Notes under the pieces: generated by a model
Seen by the model: only the letters and a program-made list of their open reading frames with translations
Told to the model about the DNA's origin: nothing
Database searches by the model: none
Program-made: the position numbers and the translations under genes
NCBI GenBank assembly: GCA_030149815.1
Contig: JASLHI010000030.1
Location: 1-47,886, forward strand
Source of the DNA: Aquirhabdus sp.
Lineage (GTDB): Bacteria; Pseudomonadota; Gammaproteobacteria; Pseudomonadales; Moraxellaceae
Length of the DNA stretch: 47,886 nt
Direction: 5' to 3'
Shown: in pieces, positions 16,563-24,627 of the stretch
How the letters are laid out: each line of letters opens with the position of its first letter
How positions within the stretch are numbered: the first letter of the stretch is position 1

Positions 16563-17678
16563 TTAATTCAATTCATCTAATAAAATTTTACGTGATAGAT
16601 CTAATTGCTCGGCTTGCTGACTTAACGAAAAATGAGATCGCACATACTCCTGCCCCCGCTTAGCGCATAGTAAACGTAGCTCATCATCATTAATCAATAA
16701 TGAAATTGCATCTGATATTGTGGTCGGATTGACAGGATTCAGTAAAATTGCAGCATCACCTGCGACTTCCGCTAACCCACCAATTGTCGAACTAACCGTT
16801 GCACAGCCAGAGTCCATCGCCTCAAGAGTCGTTCTGCCAAATGCCTCTGCATCAATTGAAGGTGTTACAGCAATTGATGCTTGCGCAAATACATCCATGA
16901 CTTCGTCATGTTTTACATGACCACGAAACTCAATTTGTGACGCCACATGAGCAAGTTCTGTATAAACAGCTTGTTCATATTTTGACTGTCCTGCTTCATG
17001 TCCAAAACCTTTAGCACCTAAAAAGACTGCCTTCCATTCAGGGTGCTGTGGCAAAACTTGCGCCAGCGCTTGAGCTAATTCAAGAACACCTTTTTGTGCC
17101 ACAAAACGACCCGCATAAGTAATCCACTGTTGCCGATCTTGTTTTTGAATTGAATGACTTGGTGAAATCGCGTTATAGATCAAGCAACTCTTTTGAATCA
17201 AACTCGTACTTACGTCTTCTAATAAGCGCTTTTGCACATATCGGCTGACACAATAGACCAAATCTAATTGCTCTAATACTTGAGTGCGTTCTTGCGCCGT
17301 CCGTAACCCAGCCATACTATGCGGATCATTATGCAAATAAACCGCTACTTTCAGATGTGGCAAAGCATTCTTAATTCTTGAAGCCAATTGCACACGGTTA
17401 TGCACTTCAACAACTTGAACCTCATGATTTACTAAATCCAGAATGCACTGCTTTGCATACGCAAGATTTTGACCCAATATACGCCAGATTGATGGCTGAA
17501 CATGGTGATAACTCACCTCTGGGAAATGCTCCGCAAAACCGCCAAAAACTATAGAGTTTTGACGATATGCACTCGCAAAATAAAAATCCTTCACAGTCAA
17601 GGCAACCGCGCCTGCATCCGCAGAACGGAAATGCTCACGCAATGGCAAAATAATCGCTATACGAGACGATGAATTCAT
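16563..17678 (-). CDS. GT4-family glycosyltransferase, outer-core cluster
   Basis: The 371-residue product has the two-domain GT-B architecture. The N-terminal region contains PLREHFRSADAGAVALTV and the acceptor-domain motif VVEVHNRVQLA (about 99-109). The donor domain starts ITYAGRFVAQKGVLELAQAL (about 186-205), includes EFRGHVKHDEVMDVFAQASI, and carries the EX7E motif EAFGRTTLEAMDSGCATVS (about 278-296). The N-terminus, with AGAVALTV, resembles several LPS-core glycosyltransferases that act on polyisoprenoid- or lipid A-linked acceptors. Sugar specificity is not predictable. It is transcribed after the GT2 gene with a 29-bp gap. Confidence 0.88.
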   Translation of the reverse strand: MNSSSRIAIILPLREHFRSADAGAVALTVKDFYFASAYRQNSIVFGGFAEHFPEVSYHHVQPSIWRILGQNLAYAKQCILDLVNHEVQVVEVHNRVQLASRIKNALPHLKVAVYLHNDPHSMAGLRTAQERTQVLEQLDLVYCVSRYVQKRLLEDVSTSLIQKSCLIYNAISPSHSIQKQDRQQWITYAGRFVAQKGVLELAQALAQVLPQHPEWKAVFLGAKGFGHEAGQSKYEQAVYTELAHVASQIEFRGHVKHDEVMDVFAQASIAVTPSIDAEAFGRTTLEAMDSGCATVSSTIGGLAEVAGDAAILLNPVNPTTISDAISLLINDDELRLLCAKRGQEYVRSHFSLSQQAEQLDLSRKILLDELN

Positions 17679-17707
17679 TTTTGGATGCTTACTTATGGAT
17701 GAGTCAA

Positions 17708-18475
17708 TTAGTGGCGACGCTTTTTTTGATTTTGCTCATACTCATAGAGTTTGGCTTCTTTCAAAAATGCATAAAAGGCATTAATCATACTGCCGACAAA
17801 CCCTCGTCGACCATCTAAAAAATAACGTCTTAACAGATACGACTTAATAAAAACCAACGGGAAAACAAAAATTAATTTGAAAAAACTGGCGCTTTTATTA
17901 GCCTGAATCTTTTGCTGAACAATCAGATCTGAATACAGATTATCTTTTTTCAGGCGCGTTTCAATCGCCATATCGCCGTAGTGTAGTACAGGATTTTTTA
18001 ATATCCCAACACGACCTGTAACATCAGGTGCACTGGCATGCACAATTTTTTCTGGAAAAACGACACTATCACGACGGAACATTCTGACTTTGGCATTCAT
18101 TTTGGTCCAATTAGAGTGAAAGTCACCCATAAAAAAATCATTGAATTTTAATTGAAAACCATGAAAACGATCATCTTTGATCACTTTAATAATTTCTTGC
18201 TTCAAAGCTTCTGTAACAACCTCATCCGCATCCAGATTTAAAATCCAGTTATTCTGACAATAGCCGATCGCAATTTGCCTTTGTGGACCATCGCCAAGCC
18301 AATCATGACTGTAGATTCGATCAGTATACTGACTTGCAATTTGTAACGTATTATCTACGCTTCCAGAATCCACAATTATAATTTCGGCAAAATCACGAAC
18401 ACTTTCTAGTAGTCGACCGATATTGTGCTCTTCATTTTTGCAAATCACCGCAACACTGACAGGAATTTTATCCAT
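17708..18475 (-). CDS. GT2-family glycosyltransferase, WaaE/KdtX-like
   Basis: The 255-residue GT-A fold enzyme has N-terminal SVAVICKNEEHNIGRLLES (about 7-25), DSGSVDNTLQIA (about 36-47) and the metal-binding DxD in NLDADEVV (about 78-85). The layout, the spacing and the central HDWLGDGPQRQIAI closely resemble WaaE/KdtX-type beta-glucosyltransferases, which modify the first heptose of the LPS inner core. Acinetobacter core lacks heptose, so the acceptor here is probably different (Kdo or glucose); that is inference. A hydrophobic C-terminal stretch FFKLIFVFPLVFIKSYLL may anchor it to the inner membrane. It lies between the second deacetylase and the GT4 genes. Confidence 0.87.
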   Translation of the reverse strand: MDKIPVSVAVICKNEEHNIGRLLESVRDFAEIIIVDSGSVDNTLQIASQYTDRIYSHDWLGDGPQRQIAIGYCQNNWILNLDADEVVTEALKQEIIKVIKDDRFHGFQLKFNDFFMGDFHSNWTKMNAKVRMFRRDSVVFPEKIVHASAPDVTGRVGILKNPVLHYGDMAIETRLKKDNLYSDLIVQQKIQANKSASFFKLIFVFPLVFIKSYLLRRYFLDGRRGFVGSMINAFYAFLKEAKLYEYEQNQKKRRH

Positions 18476-18538
18476 CGTACTTCACTCACCTTTTCCGCTT
18501 GTCAGCAATAATAATATTTGTCGAATGATCATGCATTA

Positions 18539-19291
18539 TCAAAAACGAAACCGCCCTTTTGCCAACGCAATACGCATCTGGAAAACACTCATCTTTCCAT
18601 GCGTACTAATACGAGGGAGGTTAAAAATATTTTCTGCACTTGGAAACTCAATTCGCTTACGAGTGCTCACAGCAGTTGAAAATCCAGCGTCTTTGACCAT
18701 GACCTGATGCTGATCAGCAAATCGACCATAAGGATAAGCAAAACTATGACATTGGCCGACTAAAGCTTCAACACGCTGCTTAGAAGCACTGATTTCTTGC
18801 ATCGCCAACTTATCATCAATCTGAAGTAAATTGACATGGTTAACCGTATGAGCACCGAACTCGACCAAACCAGACTCGGACATTTCCTTAATCTGCTCAG
18901 GCGATAACTTCTCAATCCCTTTAATATCAGGAGTTAAATAAATCGTTGCCTTCGCATTATATTTCTTGAGTAAAGGAAAAGCATGATGATAGTTGTCAGC
19001 AAAACCATCATCAAATGTAAGAGCGACATCATGTGAGCTAGGATCACTGACCAATTCTGAAACTGTCACAAACCGAAATTTCTTCTGCACAAGCAGTTGC
19101 AATAATCGCTCAAACCGCACAGGTGGCATATTCATACCTGACGCTTCTTCGTTTGGCGTAACTTGATGCAGCATCATTAAACGAGGCCAAGTTAAATTAC
19201 GCGTCGGCAACCAAAACGTATGCCGACCTAAAAAAAATAAAATACCTGCGACTACAAAAAATCCCAGTAAAACCATCATGATCACATGCAT
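18539..19291 (-). CDS. Polysaccharide deacetylase (NodB domain), second of a tandem pair
   Basis: The 250-residue protein has one N-terminal transmembrane anchor (about 2-20) and a NodB-type deacetylase domain. Motif 1 is DVALTFDDGFADN (about 88-100, with the catalytic and metal Asp pair). Motif 2 is GAHTVNHVN (about 147-155, metal-binding HxxxH). Motif 3 is SFAYPYGRF (about 185-193). This family removes acetyl groups from N-acetylated sugars. It is probably inner-membrane-bound with the catalytic domain in the periplasm, and parallels the pda genes of A. baumannii outer-core loci. It starts 3 bp after the stop of its paralogue, with AGGA 9 nt before the ATG. Confidence 0.88.
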   Translation of the reverse strand: MHVIMMVLLGFFVVAGILFFLGRHTFWLPTRNLTWPRLMMLHQVTPNEEASGMNMPPVRFERLLQLLVQKKFRFVTVSELVSDPSSHDVALTFDDGFADNYHHAFPLLKKYNAKATIYLTPDIKGIEKLSPEQIKEMSESGLVEFGAHTVNHVNLLQIDDKLAMQEISASKQRVEALVGQCHSFAYPYGRFADQHQVMVKDAGFSTAVSTRKRIEFPSAENIFNLPRISTHGKMSVFQMRIALAKGRFRF

Positions 19292-19294
19292 AGT

Positions 19295-20131
19295 TTAAAA
19301 TCCTCTTTTGCCTGTTCTCATTCGGCAAACAAAACCCAATAAATTATCTTTACCACTGACTTTGATGCGACTTAATTGCAAAAAATCAGGCTGAGGCTGG
19401 TACATGTCAATTTTTTCAACAGTGGTCACCGCTGTTGCATAACCAGCAAGGCGTGCCGCTGTGACATCTATTGGACTATAAATCCCAAAAGGATAAGCAA
19501 AGCTCGTAATGGGCTGTCCCGTTAGTTGCTGCAAATCTGCACGCGACAATTCCATTTCTTTTTTTCGATCTTCATCATTAAGTTTAGGCAGATTTGCGTG
19601 AGTCAGCGTATGCGAACCAATTTCGATTAAACCACTCGCAACAAGTTCTTTAATCTCTATATCAGTTAATTTAACTTCGCGCGCTAACTCACCACTATTA
19701 TGATGAGCCTTCTTATACGTTGACCAATCACGATCATGTCGATTAACCACCACATAAATGGTTGCTTTTGCATGATACTTTTTCAATACTGGCAACGCCA
19801 TATGCAAATTATCTGCATAGCCATCATCAAACGTCAAGGCAACGGTCTTGGCAGGCAAATGCTCCCATTGTGTATAAAGTTCCTGCATGGTCACAAAATG
19901 AAAGCCTTGCTCGGATAACCATTTCACTTGTGCAGCAAATTGTTTTGGCGGAACGCGTAGCTTATTGAATTTTGCCTTTGGAATATGATCACTGACCATG
20001 TGATACATCAATATACGTGGTCTTTGCCAATCAATTGACCGACGCCACCATACATATCGGTGACTAAAGATTATTAGACCAAAGAATAAGCTAGCAAAAA
20101 CAATCGTAAGCAAAGGCATAAGAAAAGACAT
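19295..20131 (-). CDS. Polysaccharide deacetylase (NodB domain), first of a tandem pair
   Basis: The 278-residue paralogue of the next gene shares its organisation: a membrane anchor (about 3-26), then the NodB domain with TVALTFDDGYADN (about 95-107), GSHTLTHAN (about 172-180, HxxxH) and SFAYPFGIYS (about 209-218). All metal ligands appear intact in both copies, so both may be active. An insertion (NRHDRDWSTYKKAHHNSGELAREV) between motifs 1 and 2 is absent from the second copy and suggests a different acceptor. The pair probably arose by tandem duplication. Its likely role is deacetylation of N-acetylhexosamine residues in the core oligosaccharide. Confidence 0.88.
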   Translation of the reverse strand: MSFLMPLLTIVFASLFFGLIIFSHRYVWWRRSIDWQRPRILMYHMVSDHIPKAKFNKLRVPPKQFAAQVKWLSEQGFHFVTMQELYTQWEHLPAKTVALTFDDGYADNLHMALPVLKKYHAKATIYVVVNRHDRDWSTYKKAHHNSGELAREVKLTDIEIKELVASGLIEIGSHTLTHANLPKLNDEDRKKEMELSRADLQQLTGQPITSFAYPFGIYSPIDVTAARLAGYATAVTTVEKIDMYQPQPDFLQLSRIKVSGKDNLLGFVCRMRTGKRGF

Positions 20132-20215
20132 TGAATTTCATTCTGAATGAATAATCACTATAAATCATATAAAAGAATATCGACAGTGATTCGATAAAAG
20201 CCTTTTCAAAAATTA

Positions 20216-21247
20216 TTAGTTTTTGAAAATATGAGCACTCCACTCATATGATTCTGAATATGGTAACTGAAAGATTGTTTCTTCCATAAATCGAGCAACA
20301 CGCTGCGATGAACAACTCTGATGCGCACGTAACCAACCCTTTTCAGCAATTCTAGAAGCTAATTCAACATTGGATCGATAAAAACGCGCTTTTTCGACAA
20401 GCTCATCTAAAGTCTCGAAATATACGACCTCATCTTCTTTATAGATCAAATCAAACTGAGGGATTTTGGGTGTGAATGTCAGCAATCCGTTTCCAGTCAT
20501 GTGCGCAATCCGATCAGAGCTATAAAGACAGACATCGTTACGGCGAGAATAATTTAGTCCCATTCTGGATTTAGCTAACGTGTGAAAATACTCAGCCCCT
20601 TGAACTTTAGGAAATCCAAGCGAACCATTGAAACTCAAAGGAAGATCACTTAATCCAGTTTGAATTCCTTTTAAAAAATCACCACGTTCATCATTTCCTA
20701 ATGTGCCACAAAACACTAATTCATATTCAAATTCGCGTTTTTTAAAATTTTGCAAGGAATCAATACTACTTTCCACAGGATTTGGAATGTATGCACGAAC
20801 AACATTCGAAGGCAAGAACTTCTCTAAATACTCGCCTCCAGTGGTTACAAATACTGCATCCAAATACGGAGCCCATTTTTGGATAAAAATCGTCTTATCC
20901 TTAGGACCCCAAAGAAATAAAGCATCGACATACCACACTGCAATTTTTATTTTAGGGTGATTTTGACGGATCGTCTTCAACGTCTGCGGAGTAACCTCGT
21001 CAGCATGTCCAAGTAAAATAAGATCTGGCTGCAAATTTGCGCAAATATTAATAATATCTGTATTAACCTTAGAGCCACCCATTTTCTTAGTGCGAAATAT
21101 AGTACTCATTCGTGCCATATCACGGATGCTATACTCATAAACAAAATGCTTATTCTTTACAAATCCAGCAGATAACTTTCGATCGACATTATAATAAGCT
21201 CGACCTGAAGCGTTATACGCAAAATTCGCAATATGTAAAATTTTCAT
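20216..21247 (-). CDS. CgeB-like GT-B glycosyltransferase
   Basis: The 343-residue product matches, from memory, the CgeB/DUF3880 group of GT-B glycosyltransferases. It shows N-terminal MKILHIANFAYNASGRAYYN, the PDLILLGHADEV motif and the central WYVDALFLWGPKD. Its C-terminal domain has LGNDERGDFLKGI, SRMGLNYSRRND and SSDRIAHMTGNGLLTFTPKI (about 244-263), the usual donor-binding portion of this group. It lacks the classical EX7E motif. It starts 6 bp after the ligase-like gene stop and so is co-transcribed. Several genes of this type sit in LPS-core or capsule loci; sugar specificity is unknown. Confidence 0.8.
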   Translation of the reverse strand: MKILHIANFAYNASGRAYYNVDRKLSAGFVKNKHFVYEYSIRDMARMSTIFRTKKMGGSKVNTDIINICANLQPDLILLGHADEVTPQTLKTIRQNHPKIKIAVWYVDALFLWGPKDKTIFIQKWAPYLDAVFVTTGGEYLEKFLPSNVVRAYIPNPVESSIDSLQNFKKREFEYELVFCGTLGNDERGDFLKGIQTGLSDLPLSFNGSLGFPKVQGAEYFHTLAKSRMGLNYSRRNDVCLYSSDRIAHMTGNGLLTFTPKIPQFDLIYKEDEVVYFETLDELVEKARFYRSNVELASRIAEKGWLRAHQSCSSQRVARFMEETIFQLPYSESYEWSAHIFKN

Positions 21248-21253
21248 AATTTC

Positions 21254-22465
21254 TTAGTTGGGTGCTGTAGAGCTAGACTTTGATTTTACTGCAACTAAGG
21301 TAGTCCCAACAATAAGGAATGTCATTGTACCTAGCGCATAAAAATCAAAATCGACTAAACCATGAATTAAAACATTCACTAATATGCCAAGCCCTATATA
21401 AAAGCCAATTTGATTATTAGATGCAAAAATCTGCCTCGCTCTATGTAAATAAATGCTGAACCAAGCAAACCAAAACACAACACCTACAATACCACTAGAA
21501 TAAAGTAAGCTAAGATAAATGCTATGCGGATGCTTAAAAGTCTGCACCCATCCATCTAGCAAAAAATGATCATGCATAATCGCATGTGGACCATAACCAA
21601 TCCACACCGAATGCATCGAACGATCCCAAACCGTTTGCCAAATAATTAAACGATTTGAATCTATTCCATCACCATGTAATACAAAACCAGTTAGTCCATG
21701 ATGATTAAAATAGACATAAGCCACAATGATTACAGCAATAAAAAAGGGCACAGCCATCCAATCAAAACGTAATACTTTTTTCCAACCATTCGTAGTAATG
21801 GCTACTAAAACCATAAAAATCGAAGCAGCAAACATCGCCACAATTGCACCGCGAGAATCGTTCAATAAGGCAGCCAGTGCAGCTAAAACCATAGCTAATG
21901 AGTACATGAATGATTTTGGTTGTGAAACCTCATCAATAACAAGTGTTAACGCAAAAATAAACATTAAAGAAAAACCAACTGCCAATCTGTTTCGATTCAC
22001 ATACCAGTCCAACTCATGCTTCTGCAATAAGCCTTCAAATCCATGACACTCAAAGTTATAAATTAAAATCAGTAATACTGAAATTACAAGAATCGCAACT
22101 ACCCATTGCATTGCCTTTCTAAGAGTTTCTTCTGATAGCTTTGATATATAGAAAACAATTAGACTCAAAGCGATACTTTTAAGAACCTCACCGCCATCAT
22201 GCAATGATGCTTTGACAGAAAAAGCATAAGTCGTCATAATCAGGAAATATACTAAAACAATTGCCATCAACGATCGAACAGATGTCCACCACTCATGTCG
22301 TAAATGAGGCTCTTTAAATAACACCCATGCCCACACCAACATAATTCCCGTAGAACCAATTCCATTAGTGGGGACAAAAATCGCCAAAAAGAATAAGAAA
22401 AAGAAAGAAACAATAACTTCTTTATGTGAGGAAATTTCCATAAACTTATTTTTTAAACTCATCAT
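21254..22465 (-). CDS. O-antigen ligase/polymerase-like membrane protein (Wzy_C)
   Basis: A polytopic membrane protein of 403 residues with about 11-12 hydrophobic segments and a larger periplasmic loop at about 255-305. The loop contains the Wzy_C signature around GDGIDSNRLIIWQTVWD and the conserved histidine region FKHPHSIYLSLLYSSG, with GYGPHAIMHDHF nearby. The mid-protein segment NDSRGAIVAMFAA (about 203-215) is also typical. WaaL-type ligases join undecaprenyl-linked glycan to lipid A-core, PglL-type enzymes glycosylate proteins and Wzy enzymes polymerise units; sequence alone does not separate these. Its place among core-type genes favours a WaaL-like role. Two ATG codons in a row form the start. 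Confidence 0.82.
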   Translation of the reverse strand: MMSLKNKFMEISSHKEVIVSFFFLFFLAIFVPTNGIGSTGIMLVWAWVLFKEPHLRHEWWTSVRSLMAIVLVYFLIMTTYAFSVKASLHDGGEVLKSIALSLIVFYISKLSEETLRKAMQWVVAILVISVLLILIYNFECHGFEGLLQKHELDWYVNRNRLAVGFSLMFIFALTLVIDEVSQPKSFMYSLAMVLAALAALLNDSRGAIVAMFAASIFMVLVAITTNGWKKVLRFDWMAVPFFIAVIIVAYVYFNHHGLTGFVLHGDGIDSNRLIIWQTVWDRSMHSVWIGYGPHAIMHDHFLLDGWVQTFKHPHSIYLSLLYSSGIVGVVFWFAWFSIYLHRARQIFASNNQIGFYIGLGILVNVLIHGLVDFDFYALGTMTFLIVGTTLVAVKSKSSSTAPN

Positions 22466-22477
22466 TAAAAGCGAACC

Positions 22478-23443
22478 TTAATACATTTGATTGTTTGATT
22501 GCAGTTTTTTCATGACCCAACTCGCCGCACGATCGGCCTCTTGGAGCTGAGGCATTGCTCTGAACTCCTCATGATCTAGATATGCCTTTAATGGTAGAAA
22601 AAATCTTTGTTCGCTCAATAAGTCAGTTGCTCGAGTTACAGTATCTTCTTTGATTTGAGGCATGGTTAATAACCCTACACGGCAACCTGCCGTTAATGCT
22701 TCAAACAACATTGAACCACTATCACGCGTTACCCAAACGATTTCCGCAAGCTGAAGTTGTTCAAACAACCATCCTTGTGGCGTCTGTATCACTGGAAATA
22801 CCTGAAGATTCTTTGGCTTATTTCTGAAAAAAGAATGTTCTAAAAATGAACTTGGCGTACGGCGAGAAGTCGTGAGAATAACTGTTTGTGGATCGATCTT
22901 TTTTGACAAATCATCAATCAATGTCTGAATCTGCTCAATGAGAACTTCTTCAGAATATGCGTAACGTTTAGACGCGCCACCGATCAGAATTAAATGACGA
23001 TTCTGTTCATGTCGATGTTGATTGCTTAAAGGATTTAATACGCCTTTTGAAACGAAGACATGGCTTGGTACTTTAGGCTCAGGATCAACATAATCATGTG
23101 CAGGTACGATAGCAAAATCAAACCAAGAGATCGGTAAGGTTGGGCGCATCAAAACGACACTTTTAGCGTGAGGAAAACAAGACTTAAGCAAAATTAAGGG
23201 CCAATGTGTCGCATGTCCAACACCCACAATAAGATCAGGCGCTGACTGCCCTTGCAAGATTGGAGGTAACGTCCCGATTTTTCCACGTGAAAATAAACGC
23301 ATCATGAGCGCAAAACTAGAAACCTCAGAAACTGAAATATCCAAAACATTCACGATGACGCCAAGACGCTCTAAAGCGACAAAAAGGCCACGAGCTTGCG
23401 CAACGTGACCTGCTTTATGATCGCTAAGATGCCAGATATTCAT
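22478..23443 (-). CDS. ELM1/GtrOC1-family putative glycosyltransferase
   Basis: The 321-residue product begins MNIWHLSDHKAGHVAQARGL, the N-terminal signature of the 'mitochondrial fission ELM1' (DUF1022) family. Bacterial members beside ilvE in Acinetobacter are named GtrOC1 in outer-core loci. A GT-B-like C-terminal half contains ILIGGASKRYAYSEE-type and VWVTRDSGSMLFEALTAGC segments (the latter at about 234-252), which look like a nucleotide-sugar site. I chose ATG 23443 because the longer frame begins with a TTG and adds 17 non-conserved residues. It is the first gene of the cluster after ilvE, on the same strand. Probable role: transfer of an early outer-core sugar. Confidence 0.8.
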   Translation of the reverse strand: MNIWHLSDHKAGHVAQARGLFVALERLGVIVNVLDISVSEVSSFALMMRLFSRGKIGTLPPILQGQSAPDLIVGVGHATHWPLILLKSCFPHAKSVVLMRPTLPISWFDFAIVPAHDYVDPEPKVPSHVFVSKGVLNPLSNQHRHEQNRHLILIGGASKRYAYSEEVLIEQIQTLIDDLSKKIDPQTVILTTSRRTPSSFLEHSFFRNKPKNLQVFPVIQTPQGWLFEQLQLAEIVWVTRDSGSMLFEALTAGCRVGLLTMPQIKEDTVTRATDLLSEQRFFLPLKAYLDHEEFRAMPQLQEADRAASWVMKKLQSNNQMY

Positions 23444-23637
23444 TGTATTACCATCGAAAATTTCTTTTATGACAATCCATTGATTCGTAATCAATACATT
23501 GCCATAGGTATGAGGTCATGCAATATATATCAGAAAACATCTGAAATCATGTTTTTATCTAAAACGACAACATAACTCCACGATTTCTACATGATCTCCA
23601 CATGTTTCCTTATCAAAAAAAGCAATCATCCGATCAC

Positions 23638-24561
23638 TTAAACATAAGTTAACCAATGCTGATATTTCTCGATTTTACCCGACACCGCATCAAAGAAGAT
23701 TTTTTGCAGTTTTTCAGTAATTGGGCCACGTGAGCCAATACCGATTGGACGATCATCGTATTCACGGATTGGCGTGACTTCAGCCGCAGTTCCAGTCAAG
23801 AATGCTTCATCCGCAATATAGAATTCATCGCGTGTGATACGACGCTCGATGACTTGAATGCCTTCGTCTTTTGCGATTTGGAAAATCGTCTGACGCGTAA
23901 TACCATCAAGCGCGCCACTGCCTAAATCTGGAGTGTGCAACACGCCGTCTTTCACCAAGAAGATGTTCTCACCTGCACCTTGGCAAACAAAGCCATGCGG
24001 ATCCATGAGAATTGCTTCATCGTAACCCGCTGCAGTCACTTCTTGGTTAGCCAAGATCGACACTGGATAGTTACCGACAGCCTTTGCCTTACACATAATG
24101 ATGTTTGGCTGGTGATGGGTAAACGATGAAGTTTTGACACGAATGCCCTTCTCCATGCCTTCCGCGCCTAGGTACGCACCCCAAGGCCATGCTGCAACAG
24201 AAACATGAACGGTATTGGTTTTTGCCGCAATACCGAGTTTTTCTGAACCAATCCAAGCGATTGGACGCAAATAGCAAGATTTCAGGCTATTTTCACGAAC
24301 CACTGCTTTTTGTGCTTCTTCTAAAGCTGCTTGATCAAACGGCACTTTCATTTGAAAAATACGTGCTGAATTCAGCAAACGCTTAGTGTGTTCTTGTAAT
24401 TTAAAAATCGCTGTGCCTTTTTCTGTTTCATACGCACGCACACCTTCAAACACGCCCATACCGTAATGCAATGTATGAGTTAATACATGGATTTTGGCAT
24501 CGCGCCAAGGAACCATTTGTCCATCCAACCAGATAAAACCATCACGATCAGCCATGCTCAC
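23638..24561 (-). CDS. ilvE: Branched-chain amino acid aminotransferase
   Basis: IlvE carries out the last step of leucine, isoleucine and valine synthesis (2-oxoacid plus glutamate), using PLP. The 307-residue class IV aminotransferase shows HVLTHTLHYGMGVFEGVRAY (about 23-42), RLLNSARIFQM, SCYLRPIAWIG with the PLP-phosphate Arg, VGNYPVSILANQEVTAAGYD with the Schiff-base Lys just before it (KAKAVGNY, about 155-162), EAILMDPHGFVCQGAGENIF, and the C-terminal EAFLTGTAAEVTPI. A GTG at 24561 preceded by GGAG at 9 nt gives MSMADRDG; ATG 24555 is two codons later. It follows glnE by 66 bp on the same strand and marks one edge of the glycan locus. Confidence 0.95.
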   Translation of the reverse strand: MSMADRDGFIWLDGQMVPWRDAKIHVLTHTLHYGMGVFEGVRAYETEKGTAIFKLQEHTKRLLNSARIFQMKVPFDQAALEEAQKAVVRENSLKSCYLRPIAWIGSEKLGIAAKTNTVHVSVAAWPWGAYLGAEGMEKGIRVKTSSFTHHQPNIIMCKAKAVGNYPVSILANQEVTAAGYDEAILMDPHGFVCQGAGENIFLVKDGVLHTPDLGSGALDGITRQTIFQIAKDEGIQVIERRITRDEFYIADEAFLTGTAAEVTPIREYDDRPIGIGSRGPITEKLQKIFFDAVSGKIEKYQHWLTYV

Positions 24562-24627
24562 GACTAGAGACTCCACAAATTCTAAATAATAAAAGTTCAA
24601 CGGCTTTCCATCAGCCGCAAATACAGC

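Noticed and set aside
22478..23494. Longer start for the ELM1/GtrOC1-like gene
   Set aside because: The longer reading begins with TTG and adds residues not seen at the normal family N-terminus.
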